Assembly (NCBI RefSeq): GCF_011046895.1
Contig: NZ_CP049250.1
Coordinates: 2,702,501 to 2,766,500 of the forward strand
Length of the DNA: 64,000 nucleotides
Source of the DNA: Rhizobium rhizoryzae
Lineage (GTDB): Bacteria; Pseudomonadota; Alphaproteobacteria; Rhizobiales; Rhizobiaceae
Direction of reading: 5' to 3'
Part shown: one piece after another, positions 10,240 through 19,579 of the stretch
Layout of the letters: each line of letters begins with the position of its first letter
How positions within the stretch are numbered: position 1 is the first letter of the stretch
Notes under the pieces: model-generated
Told to the model about the DNA's origin: nothing
Database searches by the model: none
What the model saw: only the letters and a program-made list of their open reading frames with translations
Translations under genes and position numbers: made by a program

Positions 10240-11175
10240 ATGACCCCCACAGCTACGACACGGCCTCCCGCGACCTCCGATTGGGTCCTTTTTCTCCTTG
10301 CTCCGGTTTTCTTTTCCAGCAACATCATCTTCGGGCGCGGAATTCTGGGTGAAATCGGCCCGTTCATTACCGCGTTCATCCGCTGGTTCGGCGCGGCTCT
10401 GCTGATCCTTCCTTTTGTATGGCATGACCGATCGGCGGGCATTGCGTTTGTGCGCAGGCATACCGGTTATTGGTTGATGCTTGGCATTCTCGGCATGGGC
10501 ATCTGCGGTGGCGTTGTTTACTGGGCGCTCACAGCGACATCCGCATCGAATGCCACCTTGATCTACACGACGTCATCACTCTTCATCATCCTGTTCCAAT
10601 GGCTATTTCAGAGCCGAAAGCTGATGGTGCGAGAGATACTTGGCATGATCATAGCCTTCGCCGGAGTCGCCGCTATCGTACTTCACGGCGATCTCGGAGC
10701 CCTGCTCCGTCTCACGTTCAATGTCGGCGATTTTGGAATTCTGGTCGCAGCGATTGCCTTTGCACTCTATTCACTGCTGCTTCGGAAACCCGCGGCTACC
10801 GAAGTCGGCCCATTATCCTTGTTCTTCCTGCTCGCTCTGTCGGGTGCGGCTTGCCTGTTCCCACTCGCGATCATTGACTATCTATCGGGCGGGCTGTTGC
10901 CTCACACCAGGATCGCGTGGCTCAAGCTTGCTGGCATCATCGCTTTCGCTTCGTTGGCTGCGTTCTATTGCTTCCAGCACGCCGTGCGCGTCTTCGGAGC
11001 CGCAAAAGCGGGTATCACGCTTTATCTGATGCCTCCGATATCCATCATCATGGCCGTGCTTTTCCTGGGCGAAGAATTCCACACCTATCACGCCATTGGA
11101 ATCGTTCTTGTCACCGGAGGCGTCGTTCTTGCGACACTGCCTCAGCGACGGCCTCATGCCTCCGGGACACGTTGA
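10240..11175 (+). CDS. EamA/DMT family transporter
   Basis: A 311-residue inner-membrane protein with about ten hydrophobic helices in two repeated EamA halves, as in drug/metabolite transporters such as RhaT or YdcZ relatives. The first half contains FFSSNIIFGRGILGEIGPF, the second ends in the typical ISIIMAVLFLGEEFHTYHAIGIVLVTGGV. Members export amino acids or metabolites, but the substrate cannot be read from sequence. It starts at ATG 10240 without a strong ribosome site. It stands alone between glnA and hspQ. Confidence 0.85.
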   Translation: MTPTATTRPPATSDWVLFLLAPVFFSSNIIFGRGILGEIGPFITAFIRWFGAALLILPFVWHDRSAGIAFVRRHTGYWLMLGILGMGICGGVVYWALTATSASNATLIYTTSSLFIILFQWLFQSRKLMVREILGMIIAFAGVAAIVLHGDLGALLRLTFNVGDFGILVAAIAFALYSLLLRKPAATEVGPLSLFFLLALSGAACLFPLAIIDYLSGGLLPHTRIAWLKLAGIIAFASLAAFYCFQHAVRVFGAAKAGITLYLMPPISIIMAVLFLGEEFHTYHAIGIVLVTGGVVLATLPQRRPHASGTR

Positions 11176-11189
11176 AGAAAGATTCAGGT

Positions 11190-11220
11190 CTTGATGTCAG
11201 ATTTATGAATTCCCACATCT
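11190..11220 (+). promoter_or_regulatory. Possible RpoH (heat-shock) promoter of hspQ
   Basis: CTTGAT at 11190-11195 (consensus CTTGAA, 5 of 6) and CCACATCT at 11213-11220 (consensus CCCCATNT, one mismatch), separated by 17 bases, within the known range. It ends 22 bp before the hspQ ATG. Sequence match only. Confidence 0.45.
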
Positions 11221-11242
11221 ACTGGGAAAGGAAGTCTGAACC

Positions 11243-11572
11243 ATGAAACAACGCAGCGCAAAGTTTACGATCGGGGAAGTCGTCCGTCACAAGGTCTTTC
11301 CGTTCCGGGGAGTTGTGTTCGACGTGGATCCCGAATTCGCGAATACCGAAGAGTGGTGGAATGCGATCCCGGCTGAAATTCGTCCGCACAAGGATCAGCC
11401 ATTCTACCATTTGCTGGCAGAAAACGACGAGACAGCCTATGTGGCCTACGTCTCGGAGCAAAATCTTGTCCACGACGACAGCGGCGTTCCCTTGAAGAAT
11501 CCGCAGGTCGAACAGGTATTCGAGGTCGCGCCGACCGGTCAATTCAAGCCCAAGGCCATGATGGCGCACTGA
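11243..11572 (+). CDS. hspQ: Heat shock protein HspQ
   Basis: A 109-residue protein of the HspQ/YccV family, small beta-barrel proteins. In enterobacteria HspQ was reported to bind hemimethylated DNA, and later to act as an enhancer of Lon protease specificity. Recognised by the motifs FTIGEVVRHKVFPFRGVVFDVDPEF, the EEWW...PFYHLLAE core and AYVSEQNL, all in the usual order over nearly the whole length. An AAGGAAG ribosome site precedes the ATG. A heat-shock-like promoter lies upstream and a strong terminator follows, so it is probably a single-gene unit. Confidence 0.93.
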   Translation: MKQRSAKFTIGEVVRHKVFPFRGVVFDVDPEFANTEEWWNAIPAEIRPHKDQPFYHLLAENDETAYVAYVSEQNLVHDDSGVPLKNPQVEQVFEVAPTGQFKPKAMMAH

Positions 11573-11590
11573 TACGCACAGCGTAGAATC

Positions 11591-11622
11591 AAAAAGGGGA
11601 TGCCGGATGGCATCCCCTTTTT
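11591..11622. terminator. Bidirectional terminator, hspQ and IalB-like gene
   Basis: A perfect 14-bp stem, AAAAAGGGGATGCC (11591-11604) and GGCATCCCCTTTTT (11609-11622), with loop GGAT. The A and T runs allow it to work for both convergent genes. Confidence 0.9.
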
Positions 11623-11646
11623 CGGATAAACTTGTATGGACCGGCC

Positions 11647-12282
11647 TTACTGGCCGGTCTTGGCAGCGTTCTGGGCGTCCTCAAGCTTCTTACGCGCTTC
11701 TTCTGCCTTCTTCTGCATGCTTTCCTGCAGATTGCGCTGGCTCTCTGCCAGTTGCGACTGCGAGATCGGCGCACCATCGAATGCACCGGTAAAGCCGCTC
11801 AGTGCGACCTTGATCGGATTCGGAGCGCGACGGAAATTGATGGACGTAAATACGACTTCGCTGCCCTTCTTCAGGCTCGCGATCATGGCGTCGGTCAGAA
11901 CCACTTCAGCCGTGCAACGGTCCGGGATGCAGAGTACGTAATCGAGCTTCTGGCCCTTGCCGCCATCGATCTGCATCACGACGCCAGGCTGAATGAGGCG
12001 AGCGGACGGAACGGAGACCTGAAGGATCTTGCGGTTGACCTTACCCTCGACGGTGATGAGGCCGACAGCCGTGATCAGCTGGCCGTTCTGCGAGAGGAGA
12101 ACGTTCTGGACGGCGCAGACATCGCTGTCGTCCTGCTTGTCGCAGGTCTTGAACCAGCCAAGTGGCGGAGCGCCAGCCGGTGCGGCACCATCTTGCGCCA
12201 GTGCTGCTACTGGCGCTGCGCCGAATGAAAGTGCGAGGGCGGACATGGCAGTCCGCAGAACCTTGTTTGCCTTAAGCATCAT
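11647..12282 (-). CDS. Invasion-associated locus B (IalB) family protein
   Basis: A 211-residue exported protein. The first ~30 residues are a signal peptide (MMLKANKVLRTAMSALALSF, ending near AALAQ). The mature part has the IalB family pattern of two cysteine pairs, TCDKQDDSDVCAVQN and YVLCIPDRCTAEV, and the central VLLSQNGQ...VRKIL-like strand. The last ~45 residues form a charged helix rich in Q, E, K and A. IalB was first described in Bartonella as needed for red cell invasion, but homologues are widespread in Rhizobiales, where the role is unknown; it should not be read as a virulence mark here. Convergent with hspQ. Confidence 0.85.
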   Translation of the reverse strand: MMLKANKVLRTAMSALALSFGAAPVAALAQDGAAPAGAPPLGWFKTCDKQDDSDVCAVQNVLLSQNGQLITAVGLITVEGKVNRKILQVSVPSARLIQPGVVMQIDGGKGQKLDYVLCIPDRCTAEVVLTDAMIASLKKGSEVVFTSINFRRAPNPIKVALSGFTGAFDGAPISQSQLAESQRNLQESMQKKAEEARKKLEDAQNAAKTGQ

Positions 12283-12543
12283 ACCGAGATCCGTCTCCTG
12301 AAAGCGGTTGTGAGAAGCAGCTGTGCCGCTTCATGCCGGGTGCGGTGTCGCTCCACTGTCGTTCAAATGAGGCATTTGAATGACCCACCCGATTTGCACC
12401 CCTGTTACATCGCGTGGCGGCGGATATCCAGCATTAGTTTTGCGAAACTACACGGCATATTGATCTTTTAGGTCCGCCGATTGAAGTCATTGCGAGCTAT
12501 AGGCTAGGCTCGCAGCGAATCGACTTTGACAGGACGTAAGACC

Positions 12544-14355
12544 ATGCGCCGTTTGACCACGCTTTCCTTTATTTTGCTTGCCTTGGCAGGGGCCGCCCGT
12601 GCGGAACCTGTCCATGGCATTGCAATGCACGGAAATCCTGCGCTACCAGCCGACTTCAAGAATTTCCCATACGTCAATCCATCTGTCAAAAAGGGCGGCA
12701 AGATCGCTTATGGCGTCGTCGGCACGTACGATAGTCTCAATCCGTTCAATCTGAAGAGCATCCGTACAACCGCGCGGGGGATGTGGGACAACATCTTCGG
12801 CAACCTTGTTTACGAGAGCCTGATGGTTCGTTCGTCCGATGAGCCTTTCACGCTCTATGGGTTGCTGGCGGAAAGTGTCGAATGGGATGAGGCGCGGACC
12901 TATATCCAGTTCAATCTGAATCCGAAGGCGAAATGGTCCGATGGGCAGCCGGTCACGCCGGAAGACGTCATTTTCAGCATGGAGGTCCTGCGGGACAAGG
13001 GCCGCACGCCTTTCAATGCCCGCCTCAATCCCGTCGAGAAAATGGAAAAAATTGGCGAGCGAAGCGTGCGCTTCACGTTCAACAAGCTGGCGGACAGGGA
13101 GTTTCCGCTTATCCTCGCCTCTGGCACTCCCATCCTGCCAAAGCACATCATAAACCCTGCAACGTTTGATCAATCCTCGTTGACGATTCTGACGGGTTCC
13201 GGTCCCTACAAGGTGAAGACAGTCAATCCCGGCCAGAAGATCGTTTATGAAAGAGATCCGAATTACTGGGGCAAGGACGTCCCTTCCAAGGTCGGGTTCG
13301 ACAATTACGATGAGTTGTCGGTCGAATATTTCCTTCAGGAAAACACCCTGTTCGAGGCATTCAAGAAGGGTGCAATCGACGTCTACCTGGAAGGCAATCC
13401 GACTCACTGGTCACGTGCCTACGACTTTCCGGCAGTGAGCAGCGGCGATGTCATCAAGGACGTGTTCAAGCCGAATGTTCCCTCCGGCATGCTCGGCTTC
13501 GTCTTCAATCTTCGGCGCCCTGCCTTCCAGAACGAGCATGTTCGAAAGGCTCTGGCGACGGCATTTGATTTCGAATGGGCCAATCGCAACCTGTTTGACG
13601 GCGCTTATACGCGTACGCAGAGCTATTGGCAGAATTCCAGCCTGTCCTCCCTGGGAGAACCAGCGGATCAGAAAGAACTGGCGCTGCTCGGCGACGCAGT
13701 GAAGAAGATCCCGAAGAACATCCTTGATGGCAAGACCGAGTTTCCTGCAACGGATGGCTCCGGTGGCGACCGGAAGGTGCTGCGTGATGTGGTAGAAACC
13801 CTGAAGAAGGGCGGCTACACCATCAAGGGTGGCAAGATGGTGAATGAGTCCGGCGTGCCAATGGCCTTCGAGATCATGACCCAGAATCAGGACCAGGAAA
13901 AAGTCGCCATTTCCTTCCAGAGAACGCTGAAGATGATCGGGGTCGATCTGTCGATCCGCACGGTCGATGATGCGCAGTATCAGAGTCGTTCCGGCAACTT
14001 TGATTACGACATCATCATGAAATCCTACCCCTCCTCGCTTTCGCCCGGCATCGAGCAGATTGGCCGGTGGGGAAGTGATTCCAAGGACCGCCAAGGCAGT
14101 TTCAACTTTGCCGGTTTGGCCGATCCAGATGTCGACCGCATCATCCAGGCCATGCTGAACGCTCGCTCCCGCGAAGATTTTGAAACTGCGGTACGGGCTT
14201 ACGACCGCTTGCTGCTTGCCGGCAATTATCTTGTGCCGCTCTATCACATTCCGGAACAATGGGTTGCGCGCTGGAAGTACATAGAGCATAGCGACAAACT
14301 TCCGCTTTATGGCTACCAGCTTCCTACCTGGTGGGATGTGCGGGCGCAGAAGTAA
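12544..14355 (+). CDS. ABC transporter substrate-binding protein, family 5 (YejA-like)
   Basis: A periplasmic peptide-type binding protein of 603 residues. A signal peptide covers MRRLTTLSFILLALAGAARA. The mature part has the SBP family 5 core: KGGKIAYGVVGTYDSLNPFN, the LAESVEWDEARTYIQFNL strand, KWSDGQPVTPEDVIFSMEVL and GSGPYKV. The layout is that of YejA, the binding protein for microcin C-like peptides. The ATG at 12544 is preferred over an in-frame TTG at 12526 because it begins the signal peptide and has AGGACG upstream. No permease or ATPase genes sit beside it, so it must use partners elsewhere. A 240-bp gap without a gene precedes it. Confidence 0.9.
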   Translation: MRRLTTLSFILLALAGAARAEPVHGIAMHGNPALPADFKNFPYVNPSVKKGGKIAYGVVGTYDSLNPFNLKSIRTTARGMWDNIFGNLVYESLMVRSSDEPFTLYGLLAESVEWDEARTYIQFNLNPKAKWSDGQPVTPEDVIFSMEVLRDKGRTPFNARLNPVEKMEKIGERSVRFTFNKLADREFPLILASGTPILPKHIINPATFDQSSLTILTGSGPYKVKTVNPGQKIVYERDPNYWGKDVPSKVGFDNYDELSVEYFLQENTLFEAFKKGAIDVYLEGNPTHWSRAYDFPAVSSGDVIKDVFKPNVPSGMLGFVFNLRRPAFQNEHVRKALATAFDFEWANRNLFDGAYTRTQSYWQNSSLSSLGEPADQKELALLGDAVKKIPKNILDGKTEFPATDGSGGDRKVLRDVVETLKKGGYTIKGGKMVNESGVPMAFEIMTQNQDQEKVAISFQRTLKMIGVDLSIRTVDDAQYQSRSGNFDYDIIMKSYPSSLSPGIEQIGRWGSDSKDRQGSFNFAGLADPDVDRIIQAMLNARSREDFETAVRAYDRLLLAGNYLVPLYHIPEQWVARWKYIEHSDKLPLYGYQLPTWWDVRAQK

Positions 14356-14378
14356 GTAACGAACGAACCAACTGACGG

Positions 14379-15059
14379 ATGGCCCTTATGGAACAGCTGA
14401 CCATTGACCTTGTATCCGATGTGGTTTGCCCATGGTGCTATCTTGGCAAGGCGCGTCTCGAACTCGCGATTGCTGAAGTGCAAGATCAGGTGCAGATCGA
14501 CATCAACTGGCGTCCCTACCGCCTGAATCCTGACTACCCCGCCGAGGGCGTTGACCAGAAGGCCGCGCTTGAGAAAAAGCTGGGCGGTGCGGAAGCCGTC
14601 AAGCGCGCTCACGATATGCTGACAGAACTCGGCCGTGACGTTGGAATCAACTTCAATTTCGAAGCGATCAAAGTCGGACCCAACACATTGAATGCGCATC
14701 GCTTGATCCATTGGGCCTCAATGGAGGGTCGCGATGTGCAGGACCGTGTCGTGACGGCTCTGTTCAAGGCGAACTTCGAGGAAGGCCGCAATATCGGCGA
14801 TACACATGTTCTGCTGAACATCGCTGTTCAGTCCGGCCTCCAGCATGATGTTGTTGCAGCATTGCTGAATTCGAATGCCGACATCGACACTGTTCTTGGC
14901 GAGATCGAGGCCGCGCAGAAGATGGGCGTCAACGGGGTTCCCTTCTTCATCATCGAGCAGCAATACGCGGTGAGTGGGGCTCAAACGCCGGATGTGCTGG
15001 CCAACGCATTCGTGGACATTGCGAAAGCAAAAGCAGAAGCCCGCGCGAACTTGAATTGA
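14379..15059 (+). CDS. DsbA family oxidoreductase (FrnE-like)
   Basis: A thioredoxin-fold protein of up to 226 residues with no signal peptide, so cytoplasmic, as in FrnE/2-hydroxychromene-2-carboxylate isomerase relatives. The active-site motif CPWC lies in LVSDVVCPWCYLGKARLE at about residues 13-25. The cis-proline region is GVNGVPFFIIEQQYAVSGAQ near the C-terminus. Two starts are possible, ATG 14379 or ATG 14388 (MEQLTIDL); I give the longer. It begins 23 bp after the YejA-like gene and may be co-transcribed with it. FrnE proteins are linked to oxidative stress in some bacteria; the substrate here is unknown. Confidence 0.88.
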   Translation: MALMEQLTIDLVSDVVCPWCYLGKARLELAIAEVQDQVQIDINWRPYRLNPDYPAEGVDQKAALEKKLGGAEAVKRAHDMLTELGRDVGINFNFEAIKVGPNTLNAHRLIHWASMEGRDVQDRVVTALFKANFEEGRNIGDTHVLLNIAVQSGLQHDVVAALLNSNADIDTVLGEIEAAQKMGVNGVPFFIIEQQYAVSGAQTPDVLANAFVDIAKAKAEARANLN

Positions 15060-15082
15060 CGCCTTTGTAAGAGAAGCCTAAT

Positions 15083-15104
15083 CCGGCAGGACAACACCTG
15101 CCGG
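15083..15104 (+). terminator. Hairpin between the DsbA-family gene and the EamA gene
   Basis: CCGGCAGG (15083-15090) and CCTGCCGG (15097-15104) form a perfect 8-bp stem around ACAACA. There is no T run after it, so it may be a weak terminator or an mRNA-stabilising hairpin. It ends 10 bp before the TTG start of the next gene. Confidence 0.5.
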
Positions 15105-15114
15105 AATCGCTCCC

Positions 15115-16050
15115 TTGTCCAGTCAAGATACGACCCTCAAAGGCATTTTCATCGCCTTTCTTTGCTTTGCAGCCTACTCCTTCAGCGATGCTGCCGTGAA
15201 ACTCGTCGAAGGACGCGTTCCGGCCTTTCAGGCAGGCTTCATTGGAACGGTGGTTGGCTTTGCGGCGGTCCCGTTCCTGCTGAAAAAGGGCGACCGATGG
15301 AGCGACATGGTGCGCACCACCAACCGCCCGCTCTGGCTGCTACGCTTTGTCTGCGCCACGATCGGTACTGTCGGCAGTATCATCGCCTTCACCGAACTCT
15401 CCATGGCGGAAGCATTCTGTCTGATCTTCCTCCTGCCGTCGTTCGCGACGATCATGTCGGTCATTTTCTTGAAGGAGCGGGTGGGAGCAAAGCGCTGGGC
15501 AGCCGTGATTATCGGCTTTATCGGCGTACTCGTCGTCTTGCGACCCGGATTTCGAGAACTGTCTTTCGGTCACCTGACGGCACTCGCTTCAGGCTTCACC
15601 GGTGCCGTCTCCGTCATCATCTACCGCAAGCTGGGTCCAAGCGAGAAAAACATCTCGATGTACGGCGCCGGAATTCTCGGCAGTCTCATCATCTGCGCGG
15701 TGCTGATGCTGCCTACCCTGATGATGCCAACGGCTTGGGACTTTGTTCTGCTGACAGCCTTCGGACTGCTGGCGGCTGTTGGTACCGTGCTTCTGATGAT
15801 TGCATCCTACTACGCGCCGGCGGCGATCGTGACCCCGATCCAGTACAGCCAGATGCTATGGGCAATCCTGCTCGGCTACTTTGTGTTTGGCGATTCGGTT
15901 GACCGCTGGATGGCGGTGGGTATCGCCCTCATCGTCGGTTCCGGGCTTTTGACGCTCATTCGTGAACGCAAGCGAGGTACCAGCCTGCCGCCGCCGGTCG
16001 CAGGACAAAGCGAGGCGGCTCTGGCGGTCAAGCCGGACAACCCGGCCTGA
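15115..16050 (+). CDS. EamA/DMT family transporter
   Basis: A 311-residue inner-membrane protein with ten predicted helices in two EamA repeats. The first half has YSFSDAAVKLVEGRVPAFQAGF and ELSMAEAFCLIFLLPSFATIMSVIFLKER, the second AIVTPIQYSQMLWAILLGYFVFGD, the typical C-terminal signature. The only usable start is TTG at 15115; no ATG or GTG precedes the first helix in frame. The tail after the last helix is basic and then Pro/Ala-rich. Substrate unknown. Its stop lies 13 bp from the end of the convergent mfd gene. Confidence 0.83.
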   Translation: MSSQDTTLKGIFIAFLCFAAYSFSDAAVKLVEGRVPAFQAGFIGTVVGFAAVPFLLKKGDRWSDMVRTTNRPLWLLRFVCATIGTVGSIIAFTELSMAEAFCLIFLLPSFATIMSVIFLKERVGAKRWAAVIIGFIGVLVVLRPGFRELSFGHLTALASGFTGAVSVIIYRKLGPSEKNISMYGAGILGSLIICAVLMLPTLMMPTAWDFVLLTAFGLLAAVGTVLLMIASYYAPAAIVTPIQYSQMLWAILLGYFVFGDSVDRWMAVGIALIVGSGLLTLIRERKRGTSLPPPVAGQSEAALAVKPDNPA

Positions 16051-16063
16051 CCGCTTTACGCAT

Positions 16064-19000
16064 TCATGCCTGCTTTGCCAGATCCGCGAGTTGAACCATG
16101 ATCTGCGCTGCCGTGCTGAGGCGCTTTTCCGGTGTCGGTAGATCGCGGTTGAGGAACACGCTGTGATCCGGCCGGATCTTCGCCATGCTGCCCTGTTTCG
16201 CGATATAGCCCACCAGTCCAGCCGGATTGGGGAATTGCTTGTCGCGGAACTGCAGGACGACGCCCTTCGGACCAGCTTCCAGCTTTTCGACATTGGCCGT
16301 ACGGCAGAGCGACTTGATGAAGACGACCTTCAGCAGGTTCTGCACCTCGACTGGCATGGGCCCGAAACGGTCCACCATCTCGGCGCCGAAGCCATCGATT
16401 TCCTTCAACTCGGTCAACTCACCAAGACGACGATAAAGACCCATGCGCAGGTGTAGATCCGGCACATAGTTTTCCGGGATCATGACCGTGATGCCGACAG
16501 AGATCTGTGGCGACCAACCTGTGTCCAGAATCTCGTCTTCGCCCTTCACCTCGGCCACCGCTTCTTCCAGCATCTGCTGGTAAAGCTCGAAGCCGACTTC
16601 CTTGATGTGACCAGACTGCTCTTCGCCCAGAAGATTTCCTGCACCGCGAATATCGAGGTCGTGGCTGGCCAGTTGGAAGCCCGCGCCCAGCGTATCGAGC
16701 GACTGCAGAACCTTGAGGCGGCGCTCTGCGGTGGTCGTCAACTGCTTGTTGACCGGCAATGTGAACAGCGCAAAAGCGCGGACCTTTGAACGGCCAACGC
16801 GTCCACGCAACTGGTAGAGCTGCGCGAGACCAAACATATCGGCGCGGTGAACGATCAGCGTATTGGCCGTCGGAACGTCCAGGCCGGATTCGACGATGGT
16901 TGTCGACAGAAGAACATCATATTTGCCGTCGTAGAACGCGTTCATGATGTCTTCCAACTCGCCCGCTGGCATCTGCCCATGAGCAATCGCCACCTTCAAT
17001 TCAGGCACATCCGATTGCAGGAAGGCCTGAATATCCGGCAAGTCCGCCAGACGCGGGCAGACATAGAAACTTTGTCCACCGCGATAATGCTCGCGCATCA
17101 GAGTTTCGCGGATGACCAAAGGATCAAACGGCGAGATGAAGGTGCGAACCGCCATGCGATCCACCGGCGGTGTGGTGATCAGCGAGAGCTCGCGAACGCC
17201 GGTCATGGCCAGTTGCAGTGTGCGCGGGATTGGCGTCGCGGACAGCGTCAGAACGTGAACGTCGCTCTTCAGCTCCTTCAGCTTTTCCTTGTGCTTGACG
17301 CCGAAATGCTGCTCCTCGTCGATGATGAGCAGACCGAGATTGGCGAACTTGATGCCGGTGCCGAGCAGCGCATGGGTGCCGACGACGATATCGACCTTGC
17401 CCTCGGACAGATCCTTCTTCGTCTGGTTCATCTCCTTTGTGGTCACGAGGCGCGATGCCTGTTCCACCCGGATTGGCAGGCCGCGGAAGCGCTCGCGGAA
17501 CGTCTTGAAATGCTGCCGGGCGAGCAAGGTGGTCGGCACGACGACGGCCACCTGCGCGCCATTCATGGCGGCGAAGAATGCAGCACGGAGCGCCACTTCC
17601 GTCTTGCCGAAGCCGACGTCACCACAGACGAGGCGATCCATCGGGCGACCGGCGGCCAGATCCTCCCGCACGGAATCGATGGCATTCGCCTGATCTTCCG
17701 TCTCATCATAGGGGAAGCGTGCGGCGAATTCGTCGTACAGCCCTTCAGGCGTTTCCAAGACCGGTGCTCGGCGCGTGATGCGCGTGGCTGCGAGCTTGAT
17801 CAGCGCATCGGCCATGTCCAGCAGGCGCTTCTTGAGCTTGGCCTTGCGAGCCTGCCAGGCACCACCGCCCAGTTTATCGAGCTGGGCTTCCGCAGCGTCA
17901 GATCCATAACGCGACAGGAGGTCGATATTTTCGACCGGGAGGAAGAGCTTGGCCTGATCGGCATAGTGAAGCTCAAGGCAGGCACGGGGCGCGCCCGCGG
18001 CCTCAATCGTGATGAGGCCGACAAAGCGCCCGATGCCGTGTTCGGCATGAACGACCAGAGAGCCTTCATCGAGGCCTGCGACTTCCGAGATGAAGTCCGC
18101 GCCACGCTTGCGGCGCTTGGAACGGCGAACCATACGGTCGCCCAAAATATCCTGCTCGCCGATGATGACGAGATCGCCGGTTTCAAAGCCTGCTTCGAGA
18201 CTGAGGACGGCGGAAGCCGCCTCGCCCTTGTCCAGCCTGCGGAGATCGGCAAGTTTCTCGATCTGCTTGATGCGCTTCAGGCCATGCTCGTCCAGCACCT
18301 GGAGAAGCCGATCCAGCGAACCGGCGGACCAACCGGTGATCAGTACTTTCGAGCCCTCGGCGCGTTTGTCGGCAATGTGCTTCACGACGAGATCGAACAC
18401 GTTTGTCCGTTCGTCACGCGACTGCTGCTCGGCTTCTGCCTGCGCCTTCGCCCACCGCGGACCGGCATGGGCATCGACCGTCACGATCTTGCGGCTCTCG
18501 CCCTCGTGCTCATTGAACGGCGTCAGGCGAATGGCGTGGACGGCATCCAGCAGCGCGCCGAAGCCTTTGCCCTCCAGATAAAGCTGGCCGGGCGACAGAG
18601 GCTTGTAAGGAGCCGACTGTGCGGCGCCGCCCTTGCCGCCGGTGCCGGACGACTGGCGCGCCTCATAATAATCCAGAATGAGCTTTGAACGCTCCAGCGC
18701 AGCTTCACGCGCCGTATGGTCGGTGACGATACGGAAACCGGAAAGATAATCGAATGCTGTTTCCAGCTTCTCATAAAACAGGGGAAGCCAATGCTCCATG
18801 CCCGCATAGCGGCGGCCTTCAGACACCGCCTGATAAAGCGCATCGTCACGCGTTGCCGCGCCGAATGTGGAGAGATATGACTTGCGGAAACGGCTGATGG
18901 TTTCCGGCGTCAGCGTCACCTCGCTCATCGGGTTCAGATCGAGCGCGCGGGCCTGACCCGTCGTTCGCTGGCTGGCCGGGTCGAAGGTGCGAATGGTTTC

Positions 19001-19579
19001 CAATGTGTCGCCGAAGAAGTCCAGTCGAACCGGCTCCTCGCTTCCGGGAACGAAGACATCGAGGATGCCGCCGCGAACGGCAAACTCGCCGACTTCGCGC
19101 ACGGTCGGCACACGGTCGAAGCCGTTTCGCTCCAACCGGGCCGCGATGTCATCCATGCGGATCGTATTGCCGGGCTTGGCCGAGAAGGCGAGGCTTTCAA
19201 TCACGTCGGCTGGCGCAATTTTCTGCATCATCGCATTGACGGTCACCAGCACGATTGCCGGATGCGGTTTGCGCGCGTGGGCAATCAGGCCAGAGAGAGC
19301 GGCGAGACGTCTTGCCGAGGTATCAGCGCTCGGCGAAACACGGTCATAAGGCAGGCAGTCCCAGGCGGGTAGCGTCAGCACCGGGATGTCTGGCGCAACA
19401 AAGCCGAGCATCTGCTCGAGGTCCGCCATCCGGTGGCCGTCCGACATGACATAGGCAACCGGCTGCCCTGCCCGGGCCATTTCCGCCAGCAGGACAGGCT
19501 CCATGCCCGCCTGCACGTTGGCAACAGTGAACCCTGCCGCCGAAGCGGCCAGTTTTTTCGCATCGAAGCCAGAAATCAT
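16064..19579 (-). CDS. mfd: Transcription-repair coupling factor
   Basis: Removes RNA polymerase stalled at DNA damage and recruits UvrA. The 1171-residue protein has the UvrB-like N-terminal module (about residues 1-330), the RNA polymerase-interaction domain with HAEHGIGRFVGL near residue 510, a RecG-like motor (Walker A GDVGFGKTEVALRAAF near 650; DEEQHFGVKHKEKLK near 755; LRGRVGRSKVRAFALF) and the C-terminal TRCF domain (DLHLRMGLYRRL). Length matches the family. The ATG at 19577-19579 overlaps the stop of sdhE by four bases, so the two are translationally coupled. Confidence 0.97.
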   Translation of the reverse strand: MISGFDAKKLAASAAGFTVANVQAGMEPVLLAEMARAGQPVAYVMSDGHRMADLEQMLGFVAPDIPVLTLPAWDCLPYDRVSPSADTSARRLAALSGLIAHARKPHPAIVLVTVNAMMQKIAPADVIESLAFSAKPGNTIRMDDIAARLERNGFDRVPTVREVGEFAVRGGILDVFVPGSEEPVRLDFFGDTLETIRTFDPASQRTTGQARALDLNPMSEVTLTPETISRFRKSYLSTFGAATRDDALYQAVSEGRRYAGMEHWLPLFYEKLETAFDYLSGFRIVTDHTAREAALERSKLILDYYEARQSSGTGGKGGAAQSAPYKPLSPGQLYLEGKGFGALLDAVHAIRLTPFNEHEGESRKIVTVDAHAGPRWAKAQAEAEQQSRDERTNVFDLVVKHIADKRAEGSKVLITGWSAGSLDRLLQVLDEHGLKRIKQIEKLADLRRLDKGEAASAVLSLEAGFETGDLVIIGEQDILGDRMVRRSKRRKRGADFISEVAGLDEGSLVVHAEHGIGRFVGLITIEAAGAPRACLELHYADQAKLFLPVENIDLLSRYGSDAAEAQLDKLGGGAWQARKAKLKKRLLDMADALIKLAATRITRRAPVLETPEGLYDEFAARFPYDETEDQANAIDSVREDLAAGRPMDRLVCGDVGFGKTEVALRAAFFAAMNGAQVAVVVPTTLLARQHFKTFRERFRGLPIRVEQASRLVTTKEMNQTKKDLSEGKVDIVVGTHALLGTGIKFANLGLLIIDEEQHFGVKHKEKLKELKSDVHVLTLSATPIPRTLQLAMTGVRELSLITTPPVDRMAVRTFISPFDPLVIRETLMREHYRGGQSFYVCPRLADLPDIQAFLQSDVPELKVAIAHGQMPAGELEDIMNAFYDGKYDVLLSTTIVESGLDVPTANTLIVHRADMFGLAQLYQLRGRVGRSKVRAFALFTLPVNKQLTTTAERRLKVLQSLDTLGAGFQLASHDLDIRGAGNLLGEEQSGHIKEVGFELYQQMLEEAVAEVKGEDEILDTGWSPQISVGITVMIPENYVPDLHLRMGLYRRLGELTELKEIDGFGAEMVDRFGPMPVEVQNLLKVVFIKSLCRTANVEKLEAGPKGVVLQFRDKQFPNPAGLVGYIAKQGSMAKIRPDHSVFLNRDLPTPEKRLSTAAQIMVQLADLAKQA

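Noticed and set aside
16847..18688. 613-codon open frame on the plus strand
   Set aside because: Lies fully antisense to mfd, with no recognisable domain; a shadow of codon usage in a GC-rich gene.
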